Part shown: in pieces, positions 33,981-40,261 of the stretch | Layout of the letters: every line of letters starts with the position of its first letter | Position numbering within the stretch: the stretch's first letter is position 1 | Source of the DNA: Paenibacillus sp. 598K | Lineage (GTDB): Bacteria; Bacillota; Bacilli; Paenibacillales; Paenibacillaceae | Length of the DNA stretch: 40,261 nt | Assembly: GCF_003851045.1 (NCBI RefSeq) | Contig: NZ_BFBX01000083.1 | Span: 103,241-143,501 of the forward strand | Direction: 5' to 3' | Notes under the pieces: model-generated | What the model was told of the DNA's origin: nothing | The model's database searches: none | What the model saw: only the letters and a program-made list of their open reading frames with translations | Program-made: the position numbers and the translations under genes

Positions 33981-34265
33981 ATGTCTTCATTAGATGTTAT
34001 GGAGCAATTGCATCATAAGGCGCTTCATCTTCTGCAAGACGATGCCAACAAAATCGAGAAGCTGATCGAGGTGCAGATGGAGAATCTCACCACGCGCAAA
34101 TGTCCGCTGTACGAGGAAGTCCTCGACACGCAGATGTACGGTTTCTCTCGTGAGGTGGACTTCGCAGTGCGTGCCGGATTAGTCCCTGATTCCACAGGTA
34201 AGCAGATATTAAGCAAGCTTGAGCGCAATCTGGCACAGCTGTACGAAGCGATGAACGTCAAATGA
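33981..34265 (+). CDS. ylaN: YlaN family protein (UPF0358)
   Basis: This 94-residue cytosolic helical protein has the YlaN hallmark [25 protein letters not shown] followed by [13 protein letters not shown] (these two blocks are nearly invariant in the family). In B. subtilis and Staphylococcus YlaN is reported to bind Fe2+ and to interact with Fur. The ATG at 33981 is chosen from GGGGGAG just upstream. In B. subtilis ylaN lies beside ftsW; here ftsW is 2 kb away beyond cax and the Asp23 gene. It has its own terminator. Confidence 0.92.
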   Translation: MSSLDVMEQLHHKALHLLQDDANKIEKLIEVQMENLTTRKCPLYEEVLDTQMYGFSREVDFAVRAGLVPDSTGKQILSKLERNLAQLYEAMNVK

Positions 34266-34295
34266 GTAGTCTCGATGGAGACTGCTCTTTTTTTT
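34265..34295 (+). terminator. ylaN terminator
   Basis: AGTAGTCTC (34265-34273) and GAGACTGCT (34278-34286) enclose GATG; eight T follow. Confidence 0.9.
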
Positions 34296-34347
34296 CGCGG
34301 ATTTCCGGGGCGACCCGTCATATGCCGTTCCGGGCGTGAGCCTCGGA

Positions 34348-35409
34348 CTAGACGAGGTAAAAGGCGATCCCGAGAATAATGTATACCATCAGCAGCAGGA
34401 CGCCTTCATACCAGTTGGTCGAGCCGTCGCGGGAGATCGACTTGGCGATGAATACCGATACAGCGATTGCGGTCAGCTCGATCGGGGTAAAGAGGATATC
34501 CATCGTCTCTCCGAACAAGGTGCTGGCAAAGATAAGCACTGGAGCGACAAAGAGGGCGATCTGCAGGCTGCTGCCGATCGCGATCTCGACGGCCGCGCCG
34601 ATCTTGTTTTTCATCGCGAGCATGATCGCGGCGCTATGCTCGGCGGCATTGCCGACGATCGCGATGACGAAGGCGCCGATGAACAGCTCGGACAGTCCGA
34701 AGCGCTCGGAGAAGACGTCGAGCGTGCTGACGAGCCATTCGCTGACGAAGCCGACCATCACGGTCGCCAGGACGAGGAAAAGGATCGATCGACGTTTGGA
34801 CCACAGTGGGCGCTCCTCGGTCTCGGATGACTCCATCTCGTCTGCGAGCAGGTCCTTGTGGGTAATCATCGAGAAGACGAGCCAGAGCAGGTAGGAGACG
34901 AGCAGGATGGCAGCGACGGCCAGACTGAGCTGCTGATCCTTTTGCACCGAGAATTGCTCCGAGGCGACGAAGACGGCAGGCACGAACAGGCCGATGACGG
35001 CCATGATCATCAGACTGGCATTATGTCCGGCGACCTCGACATTATAACGCTGCTGCTTGAACTTCAATCCGCCGAGCAGCACGCTTGCTCCCAGCACGAG
35101 CAGCAGATTGCCGATGATCGCGCCGGTCAGACTGGCCTTGACCATGTCGAAGAGCCCTTCCTTGACGAGGAATAGCGTGATGATCAGCTCGGCAGCATTG
35201 CCGAAGGTGGCATTGAGGAAGCCGCCCAGCCGCTGTCCCGCATAATGGGCCACGCTCTCCGTCGCCTGCCCCAAGAAGCCGGCGACGAAGAGGATCGCGA
35301 TCGCCGAGAAGGCGAATTGCAGCGTATTGCTCCAATGCAGGTAGTGGGCTGCTGCGCTTAGGATGAAACCGCCAGCCAGCGCGCCAAAAAACAGGTTGCG
35401 TCGACTCAT
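34348..35409 (-). CDS. cax: Ca2+/H+ antiporter, CaCA/CAX family
   Basis: This 353-residue membrane exchanger has about 11 hydrophobic segments in two homologous halves. Each half has the alpha-repeat motif: ATFGNAAELIITL (residues about 66-78) and VIAIVGNAAEHSAAIM near 240, with the ion-binding Glu in each. A charged loop (KDLLADEMESSETEERPLWSKRR) joins the halves. It exports Ca2+ in exchange for protons, like B. subtilis ChaA (YfkE). The ATG at 35409 has TGGAGGG eight bases upstream; an upstream ATG at 35424 is less well placed. It is divergent from the Asp23 gene. Confidence 0.94.
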   Translation of the reverse strand: MSRRNLFFGALAGGFILSAAAHYLHWSNTLQFAFSAIAILFVAGFLGQATESVAHYAGQRLGGFLNATFGNAAELIITLFLVKEGLFDMVKASLTGAIIGNLLLVLGASVLLGGLKFKQQRYNVEVAGHNASLMIMAVIGLFVPAVFVASEQFSVQKDQQLSLAVAAILLVSYLLWLVFSMITHKDLLADEMESSETEERPLWSKRRSILFLVLATVMVGFVSEWLVSTLDVFSERFGLSELFIGAFVIAIVGNAAEHSAAIMLAMKNKIGAAVEIAIGSSLQIALFVAPVLIFASTLFGETMDILFTPIELTAIAVSVFIAKSISRDGSTNWYEGVLLLMVYIILGIAFYLV

Positions 35410-35519
35410 GGGCAAACCCTCCAATTCTGACCTTAGTATAGCCTATGACGTCGCAAGCCATGACATGGGAGGATTGTGACTGCATGTGTAAATTTTAACC
35501 ATTCTTGAACGGCGTCGGC

Positions 35520-35549
35520 TTGCTTTCAGGTGCGGCTCTCCATTACAAT
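35520..35549 (+). promoter_or_regulatory. Candidate promoter of the Asp23-family gene
   Basis: TTGCTT (35520-35525) and TACAAT (35544-35549) are 18 bases apart; the leader is about 30 nt. Confidence 0.5.
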
Positions 35550-35587
35550 AAAGCTATAGGATGGAATGACAAGAGGAGTGAAACCCA

Positions 35588-35965
35588 ATGACCGAAGACC
35601 TTCAAACCGGTATTATTCGTATCTCTGATGACGTAGTCGCGACGATCGCCGGACTCGCAGCGCTGGAGACGCCAGGCGTTGCTGCGATGTCGGGCGGGAT
35701 CTCCGAGGGCTTGGCCAAGAGACTTAGCGGTAAAAATGTACAAAAGGGCATTTCGGTCGAGGTTGGGCAACTGGAAGCTGCCGTAGACCTGCGGGTCATC
35801 GTGCAATATGGAATACCGATCCAGGAAGTATGTCGTCAACTGCAGCTGAATGTACACGAAGCGGTGAGCAACATGACGGGGCTGACGGTCGTAGAGGTCA
35901 ATGTCAAAGTCGAAGGCGTGGCCTTCAAGGAAGAGGAGCTGGAGGAGATCCAGCGGCTGAAGTAA
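35588..35965 (+). CDS. Asp23/Gls24 family envelope stress protein
   Basis: This 125-residue protein shows the Asp23/Gls24 domain: GIIRISDDVVATIAGLAALETPGVAAMSG at the start, ISVEVGQLEAAVDLRVIVQYG in the middle, and MTGLTVVEVNVKVEGV near the end. Related proteins (YloU, YqhY, Asp23) are linked to envelope stress or, for YqhY, to acetyl-CoA carboxylase. Without genome context I cannot tell which orthologue it is. AAGAGGAGTG precedes the ATG. It is alone between divergent cax and convergent ftsW. Confidence 0.9.
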   Translation: MTEDLQTGIIRISDDVVATIAGLAALETPGVAAMSGGISEGLAKRLSGKNVQKGISVEVGQLEAAVDLRVIVQYGIPIQEVCRQLQLNVHEAVSNMTGLTVVEVNVKVEGVAFKEEELEEIQRLK

Positions 35966-36016
35966 ACCTGCCTGCGCGTCACATATACGCTTCGCTATCA
36001 AGTGAATAAAGGACAA

Positions 36017-36051
36017 GACAACGCCCGGGATCGAGGATCCCGGGCGTTGTC
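36017..36051. terminator. 16-bp perfect hairpin between the Asp23 gene and ftsW
   Basis: GACAACGCCCGGGATC (36017-36032) pairs perfectly with 36036-36051 around a 3-base loop. Neither side has a clean T run, but the stem is among the strongest in the window and sits between convergent genes, so a bidirectional terminator is likely. Confidence 0.7.
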
Positions 36052-36072
36052 TCATAAAGCGAGTAAAACGGG

Positions 36073-37296
36073 TTATTGGAAGTATCCGCCTCGGTACGGC
36101 GCAGGCTGCTCCCGCGTCGTCTGCTGTCTGTCAAACCGGGACGGCTTGGACTGTGCGGGCTTGTTGGCCTCTCGCGAGATGCTGAGCAGGACGCCCATGG
36201 AGGCCAGCGTCACCAACATCGACGATCCGCCATAGCTGATGAATGGCAAGGTCACGCCCGTTACGGGGATGGCCCCGATAACACCGCCGATATTGATGAT
36301 CGCCTGGATGGCGAACAGGCCGATGATGCCTACGCCAATGATGGTGCCGTAGATGTCCGGACAGCGCAGGGCGACGATCAGACCTCGCCACAGGAAGGCC
36401 AGGTAGAACAATAGAAACAAGGCGCCGCCCAAAAATCCGAACTCCTCGCCGATGACAGCGAAGATGAAGTCGTTGTAGGCAAGCGGCAGATAATGCAGTT
36501 TCTGAATGCCATGGCCTAATCCGACGCCTAGAAAGCCGCCATGACCTAACGCGTAAAGCGAATTAACCAATTGATAGCTGGAACCAAGAGGATCATGAAA
36601 TGGATCCATGAATGAAATGAATCGGTTAATCCGATATTCCCAGGGATCGGGGTCTAGCGCGTATGCAAGGCTGATAATAACAGCGACCACAGTGGATACA
36701 ACCACACCCGAGAAAAAGACTTGCCTGAGATTGGAACCGCCTGCAATGATAACGACCGCTGCGCAAGCGGCTACGATAATCGCAGAGCCCATATCTGGCT
36801 GTAGCATGATCAGTCCGCAAATGAAGCCAACGACGATCATGACAGGCAGCAGGCCGCGCTTAAAATCGCGGAATTTTTCGCCCTTCTTGGTAATCAACCG
36901 TCCAAGATAAAGAATAAGCGCGAGTTTTGCGAATTCGGTCGGTTGAATGCCCAGCGATCCATAGCCAAGCCAGCTTTTGGCGCCGTATCTTTCTGATCCA
37001 ATGAACGGCACCAGCGCCAGCAGGATCAGCACCGGGATAAAATATAGGATAAACCCTTTCTTGAAAAACTGATATCGGATATTCATCAATACCAGCATGA
37101 TGACGGTGCCGAGACCGACCCAGACGATCTGTCGCTTCGTGAAGTACAGCGCGTCGAAATTGTAGCGTTTGTCAATGACAGCGATATTGGAGCTGGCGCT
37201 GAACACCATCACCAGTCCGAAGCCGACCAGCACCAATGTCATGACGAGTAGCAGAAAATCCGGTCTGCCCTTTGGACCGGTCTGCGGTTTGTTCAT
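36073..37296 (-). CDS. ftsW: FtsW/RodA/SpoVE family peptidoglycan polymerase
   Basis: This 407-residue SEDS protein has about ten membrane segments and polymerises lipid II with a partner class B PBP. Signatures are LVLVGFGLVMVFSASS (segment 1), GAKSWLGYGSLGIQPTEFAK with the conserved Gln/Pro/Glu, the PWEYRINRFISFMDPF loop with the functional Asp, and VIGAIPVTGVTLPFISYGGSS near the end. The Pro/Gln/Arg-rich tail is cytosolic. FtsW is preferred to RodA because ylaN, its neighbour in B. subtilis, is close by; SpoVE remains possible. It is 29 bases after yugN, in the same operon. Confidence 0.88.
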   Translation of the reverse strand: MNKPQTGPKGRPDFLLLVMTLVLVGFGLVMVFSASSNIAVIDKRYNFDALYFTKRQIVWVGLGTVIMLVLMNIRYQFFKKGFILYFIPVLILLALVPFIGSERYGAKSWLGYGSLGIQPTEFAKLALILYLGRLITKKGEKFRDFKRGLLPVMIVVGFICGLIMLQPDMGSAIIVAACAAVVIIAGGSNLRQVFFSGVVVSTVVAVIISLAYALDPDPWEYRINRFISFMDPFHDPLGSSYQLVNSLYALGHGGFLGVGLGHGIQKLHYLPLAYNDFIFAVIGEEFGFLGGALFLLFYLAFLWRGLIVALRCPDIYGTIIGVGIIGLFAIQAIINIGGVIGAIPVTGVTLPFISYGGSSMLVTLASMGVLLSISREANKPAQSKPSRFDRQQTTREQPAPYRGGYFQ

Positions 37297-37325
37297 ACGT
37301 ATGCAGGCAAGAGGTTACTCTCGCG

Positions 37326-37670
37326 TTACGAAAGTAACTTCTTCAGATCTTGGAGTCGCTGCGTAGCCGTGTTGAGAATCGGCTGCGGTACCGGCGACTC
37401 GTATTCCATACCGTGCGGGAACGTAGCCCGTCCGATATAGATCGACTCTATAGCCAATACAGCATAGGGCGATTCCAGCTTGCCTTCGACGGCGCGTGTA
37501 TTGACCCGCAGGAAGTACTCGGCTTTGCCCGCGCGATCCTCAAGCTTCAGATCATATGTAGCGCGGTAATATTCCCATTGCCAGCGGACGAAGCCGAGGC
37601 GCTCCGCCGACTCGTCCAGATGAGCCAATTCGCTCGTCATGCCATTCAAGCCTGTATTCTCAATAATCAT
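37326..37670 (-). CDS. yugN: YugN-like family protein
   Basis: This 114-residue cytosolic protein matches the YugN-like family: a wet Trp-Glu-Tyr block (FVRWQWEYYRATYDLKLED), EYFLRVNTRAVEGKLE, and IYIGRATFPHGMEYE. The function is unknown. The ATG at 37670 has GAAGGAGGA at good spacing. It leads the yugN-ftsW operon from the promoter at 37710-37738, so it may be expressed with cell-division or sporulation functions, though this is context only. Confidence 0.82.
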   Translation of the reverse strand: MIIENTGLNGMTSELAHLDESAERLGFVRWQWEYYRATYDLKLEDRAGKAEYFLRVNTRAVEGKLESPYAVLAIESIYIGRATFPHGMEYESPVPQPILNTATQRLQDLKKLLS

Positions 37671-37709
37671 GGATATCCTCCTTCAGATGCCTAACCATAT
37701 TCTTTATTC

Positions 37710-37738
37710 ATGATAGTATGTTTCTGTGGTCAGTGCAA
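37710..37738 (-). promoter_or_regulatory. Promoter of the yugN-ftsW operon
   Basis: On the minus strand TTGCAC (37733-37738) and TATCAT (37710-37715) are 17 bases apart; the leader is about 35 nt. Confidence 0.65.
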
Positions 37739-37763
37739 GCATGCGCGGCAACGGCTTCAAAAC

Positions 37764-37779
37764 AAAACGTGAACGTTTT
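37764..37779. promoter_or_regulatory. 16-bp palindrome between divergent promoters
   Basis: AAAACGT-GA-ACGTTTT is a perfect two-arm palindrome between the yugN and amidohydrolase promoters. Its core CGTGAACG is the same as in the palindrome at 12307-12320 in the PTS promoter. A LacI-type or similar dimeric regulator is a guess. Confidence 0.5.
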
Positions 37780-37816
37780 TCGAACATCGGACAGGGCAAA
37801 CTCCGGTCGATACTAC

Positions 37817-37845
37817 TTCGCTTGATGGAGGATTTCTGATAGAAT
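37817..37845 (+). promoter_or_regulatory. Candidate promoter of the amidohydrolase gene
   Basis: TTCGCT (37817-37822) and TAGAAT (37840-37845) are 17 bases apart, with TG one base before the -10 box. Confidence 0.45.
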
Positions 37846-37869
37846 AGATGACATGAGGAGGGGACGAGC

Positions 37870-39069
37870 ATGAACGCGAGCAAACAAAGAGAAGAAGCGC
37901 TAAGCGGGCTATACCCGAAGATGGTGCAGTGGCGCAGATATCTGCATCGCAATCCGGAAGTCTCCTATCAGGAAAAGGAGACGGCCGCGTTCATCGTCGG
38001 CGTGCTGACCGAGCTCGGCTGCGAGGTGCGGACAGGGCTGGGCGGCTACGGACTGATCGCCACAATCAAGGGAGCGCTCCCGGGACCAACGGTGGCGCTG
38101 CGCGCCGATATCGATGCGCTCGCGATCCAGGATCAAAAGCAGGTCGAATATGCCTCGCAGGTGCCCGGCGTTATGCATGCCTGCGGTCACGATGGTCACA
38201 CCGCGACGATGCTGGCAATCGCCACCTACTACGCTTCGGTCAGGGATCGGCTGGCTGGCAGCAGACGCTTGCTCTTCCAGGCCTCGGAGGAGATCTCTCC
38301 GGGGGGCGCGCTGCCGCTGATCGAGTACGGCGCGCTGGAGGGCGTCGATGCGGTGTACGGCGTGCACTTGTGGACGCCGCTGCCTTATGGCGTCGTCGCT
38401 TCACGAGAAGGCGCGATGATGGCGTCAGCAGACGAGTTTTCGCTTGAGATCGTGGGTAAGGGCGGTCACGGCGGACTGCCGCATGATACGGTGGATGCGA
38501 TCGTCGTCGGGAGCGATCTGGTGATGGCGCTGCAGACGATCGTCAGCCGTCAGGTTAATCCGCTGCAGCCTGCTGTCGTCTCGATCGGCACCTTTCAGGC
38601 TGGGCATACCAATAATATTATCGCCGGTCATGCGCTTCTCAAAGGTACGGTGCGCGCCTTCGATCCGACAGTAAGAGACACGATCCGAGAGCGCATTCAG
38701 GCAACTGTATCCCATATCTGCGGCCTCTATGGCGCCGAGGGCAAGCTGGACTACCGGATGGGCTACCCGCCTGTCGTCAATGATGGCCAAGAGGTGGAGC
38801 GGTTTTTCCGGGTCGGCCGACAGCTGCTGGGCGAGGAGGCTGTGCAGACGGCTTCTATGGTTATGGCGGCCGAGGATTTCGCTTACTATCTGCATCATAA
38901 GCCAGGCTGCTTTATCTTCGTCGGCGCGGGCAATGAAGCGTTGCAATCCTGCTACGCGCATCATCATCCGATGTTCGACCTCGATGAGCGGGCGATGCTG
39001 GTGTCCGCCCGGCTGATGATCGAGCTGGCCGAGGACTATGCGGCGTCCCCCAATGAAGCCATTCTATAG
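37870..39069 (+). CDS. M20D family amidohydrolase/carboxypeptidase
   Basis: This 399-residue metallo-enzyme belongs to the M20D peptidase family (hippurate/IAA-amino-acid/N-acyl-amino-acid hydrolases). Seen motifs are WRRYLHRNPEVSYQE, ALRADIDAL (metal Asp region), HACGHDGHTATML with the Cys/His metal ligands, FQASEEISPGGA with the catalytic Glu pair, GKGGHGGLPH (dimerisation domain), MAAEDFAYYL and the C-terminal CYAHHHPMFDLDE His ligand. It should release amino acids from N-acylated substrates; the acyl group is unknown. GAGGAGGGG precedes the ATG. A strong terminator follows. Confidence 0.93.
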   Translation: MNASKQREEALSGLYPKMVQWRRYLHRNPEVSYQEKETAAFIVGVLTELGCEVRTGLGGYGLIATIKGALPGPTVALRADIDALAIQDQKQVEYASQVPGVMHACGHDGHTATMLAIATYYASVRDRLAGSRRLLFQASEEISPGGALPLIEYGALEGVDAVYGVHLWTPLPYGVVASREGAMMASADEFSLEIVGKGGHGGLPHDTVDAIVVGSDLVMALQTIVSRQVNPLQPAVVSIGTFQAGHTNNIIAGHALLKGTVRAFDPTVRDTIRERIQATVSHICGLYGAEGKLDYRMGYPPVVNDGQEVERFFRVGRQLLGEEAVQTASMVMAAEDFAYYLHHKPGCFIFVGAGNEALQSCYAHHHPMFDLDERAMLVSARLMIELAEDYAASPNEAIL

Positions 39070-39077
39070 CAATCTCC

Positions 39078-39108
39078 AAAAAACGGCATAAAAATGCCGT
39101 TTTTTTTT
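39078..39108 (+). terminator. Terminator of the amidohydrolase gene
   Basis: AAAAAACGGCAT (39078-39089) pairs with ATGCCGTTTTTT (39094-39105) around AAAA; nine T in all follow the core. A runs on the other side allow bidirectional use. Confidence 0.92.
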
Positions 39109-39147
39109 CATACTGACTAGAGATGGAAGAAGTCAGGAGGAAACGCG

Positions 39148-40261
39148 TTGGAACTGAATAAGCAAGGCCCTTTGATCGTCCAAAGCGACGGGACGATATT
39201 GCTGGATAGCCTGCACCCTGCAGCGCAGGAGGCAGGAGAAGCGTTGGCCGCGTTTGCCGAGCTCGTCAAACGGCCGGGCGATATGCATACCTATAAGATA
39301 ACACCGCTCACCGTATGGAATGCCATGTCCGCAGGGGTCGACGGCGCGTCGATCGCCGAGCGGCTGGCTTGCTATAGCCGATACGAGCTGCCGGCAGTCA
39401 TCGAGGACGGCTTGAGCACCTGGATCGGTCGGTTTGGCCAGTTGCGGCTCGTGCGCGAGGGCGAGCGATTGCTGCTCGTAGGCGAGGCCGACGAACGGCT
39501 GGAGAGCGCCTTGCGCGAGGGCGCGCTGCGCGGACTGTTGGCGGAGGCCCCGTCGCCCGGCGGCACTTGGGTCGTCGACGCGCAGGCGCGCGGCGCGCTC
39601 AAGCAGGAGCTGCTGCGCATGGGCTATCCGGTGAGCGATCTGGCCGGATACCGGTCCGGGGAGGCGCTGCAGGTGCGGCTGCGCGATCGGGGGAGCGCCG
39701 GGGCTGCGTTCCGGCTGCGCGACTATCAGGAGCAGGCGCTGCAGCAGTTCCGGCGCGACGGCGCCGTCCAGGGCGGCAGCGGCGTGCTCGTGCTGCCCTG
39801 CGGCGCAGGCAAGACGATCATCGGTCTCGCCGCCCTTGCCTCGCTAGAGTGTGCGACGCTCATCCTCACCTCCAACACGACGTCGGTCCATCAATGGCGA
39901 CGCGAGCTGCTGGAGAAGACAACGCTGGTCGAAGCGGAGGTCGGCGTCTATGCCGGACGTCAGCGGCAAGTGCGGCCGGTGACCGTGGCGACCTATCAGA
40001 TGATGACGCATCGCGCATCGGGTCAGAGCGACTATCCCCATATGCGGTTGTTCCGGGAACGCGACTGGGGGCTCATCATCTATGACGAGGTGCATCTGCT
40101 GCCCGCCCCGGTCTTCCGGATGACGGCGGAGCTGCAGGCGACGCGACGTCTCGGGCTGACGGCGACGCTGGTCCGCGAGGACGGCTGCGCCGAGGACGTC
40201 TACTCGCTGATCGGCCCCAAGCGCTATGAACTGCCCTGGAAGGCGCTGGAGGCGCGCGGCG
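39148..40261 (+). CDS. Bacterial XPB-type DNA helicase, 5' part
   Basis: An open frame runs from a TTG at 39148 (AGGAGG seven bases upstream) to the window edge, 371 codons, so the C-terminal half is missing. Residues 1-190 form the N-terminal domain seen in bacterial XPB proteins (TYKITPLTVWNAMSAGVD, then YELPAVIEDGLSTWI). The first helicase domain follows: RLRDYQEQAL (Q-like motif), LPCGAGKT (Walker A, about residue 218), YDEVH (DEVH box), and RLGLTATLVRED (motif III), then YSLIGPKRYELPW, which is characteristic of XPB. The protein is an SF2 helicase likely to act in DNA repair. ATG-based gene finding would miss it. Confidence 0.9.
   Translation, partial: MELNKQGPLIVQSDGTILLDSLHPAAQEAGEALAAFAELVKRPGDMHTYKITPLTVWNAMSAGVDGASIAERLACYSRYELPAVIEDGLSTWIGRFGQLRLVREGERLLLVGEADERLESALREGALRGLLAEAPSPGGTWVVDAQARGALKQELLRMGYPVSDLAGYRSGEALQVRLRDRGSAGAAFRLRDYQEQALQQFRRDGAVQGGSGVLVLPCGAGKTIIGLAALASLECATLILTSNTTSVHQWRRELLEKTTLVEAEVGVYAGRQRQVRPVTVATYQMMTHRASGQSDYPHMRLFRERDWGLIIYDEVHLLPAPVFRMTAELQATRRLGLTATLVREDGCAEDVYSLIGPKRYELPWKALEARG

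Overview
The window reads as an ordinary stretch of chromosome from a GC-rich member of the Bacillales, most likely Paenibacillaceae (a Paenibacillus/Cohnella-like organism). The grounds are protein similarity recalled from Bacillus subtilis (SpeA, YktB, GndA, CcpA, AcuA, AcuC, AcsA, FloT, RpsD, YlaN, FtsW), strong AGGAGG-type ribosome binding sites, frequent GTG/TTG starts, and the order ccpA ... acuC-acuA-acsA ... rpsD-dgcP, which recalls the same neighbourhood in B. subtilis. There are no tRNA or rRNA genes, insertion sequences, phage genes or CRISPR arrays. All boundaries and similarities come from reading the sequence and from memory; no database search was run.

Layout. 1-6140: a minus-strand metallo-beta-lactamase-fold hydrolase, a 66-residue Cys-motif protein, a secreted copper-amine-oxidase-N-like protein, a His-rich DUF1292 protein, speA, an MFS exporter divergent from it, and yktB. 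6380-11519: an uncharacterised 198-residue protein, gndA with a convergent small ORF that contains gndA's apparent terminator, then aroK-aroA and a CoA-binding protein. 11611-16534: a Gln-rich protein with four copies of a PVIS[HR]LG[YF]QA motif, then a PTS operon (EIICBA fused permease plus ptsI, no ptsH) and a PfpI-type protein. 16599-19486: VanZ-like protein, a Cys-motif protein, ccpA and mtnN. 19675-23467: acuC-acuA divergent from acsA, with a cre-like site. 23575-29793: a class A penicillin-binding protein with two FN3 domains, an NfeD-like/flotillin pair behind a textbook sigma-W-type promoter, and rpsD with a leader. 30247-34265: a GAF-GGDEF diguanylate cyclase, an M29 aminopeptidase, an HPr-like protein lacking the His-15 segment, and ylaN. 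34348-40261: a Ca2+/H+ exchanger, an Asp23-family protein, yugN-ftsW, an M20 amidohydrolase, and the first 371 codons of a bacterial XPB-type helicase that runs off the window.

How the genes work together. Several belong to carbon control: a sugar PTS permease with enzyme I, CcpA, a cre-like box at acsA, the AcuA/AcuC acetylation switch for AcsA, and an HPr-like protein that keeps the regulatory Ser but not the catalytic His. A second theme is the envelope (PBP, flotillin/NfeD, FtsW, Asp23, VanZ). No clear self-contained novel system stands out. The most unusual items are the repeat protein at 11611, the His-15-less HPr homologue at 33595, the divergent EPSP synthase at 9707, and a palindrome core shared by two distant promoter regions.
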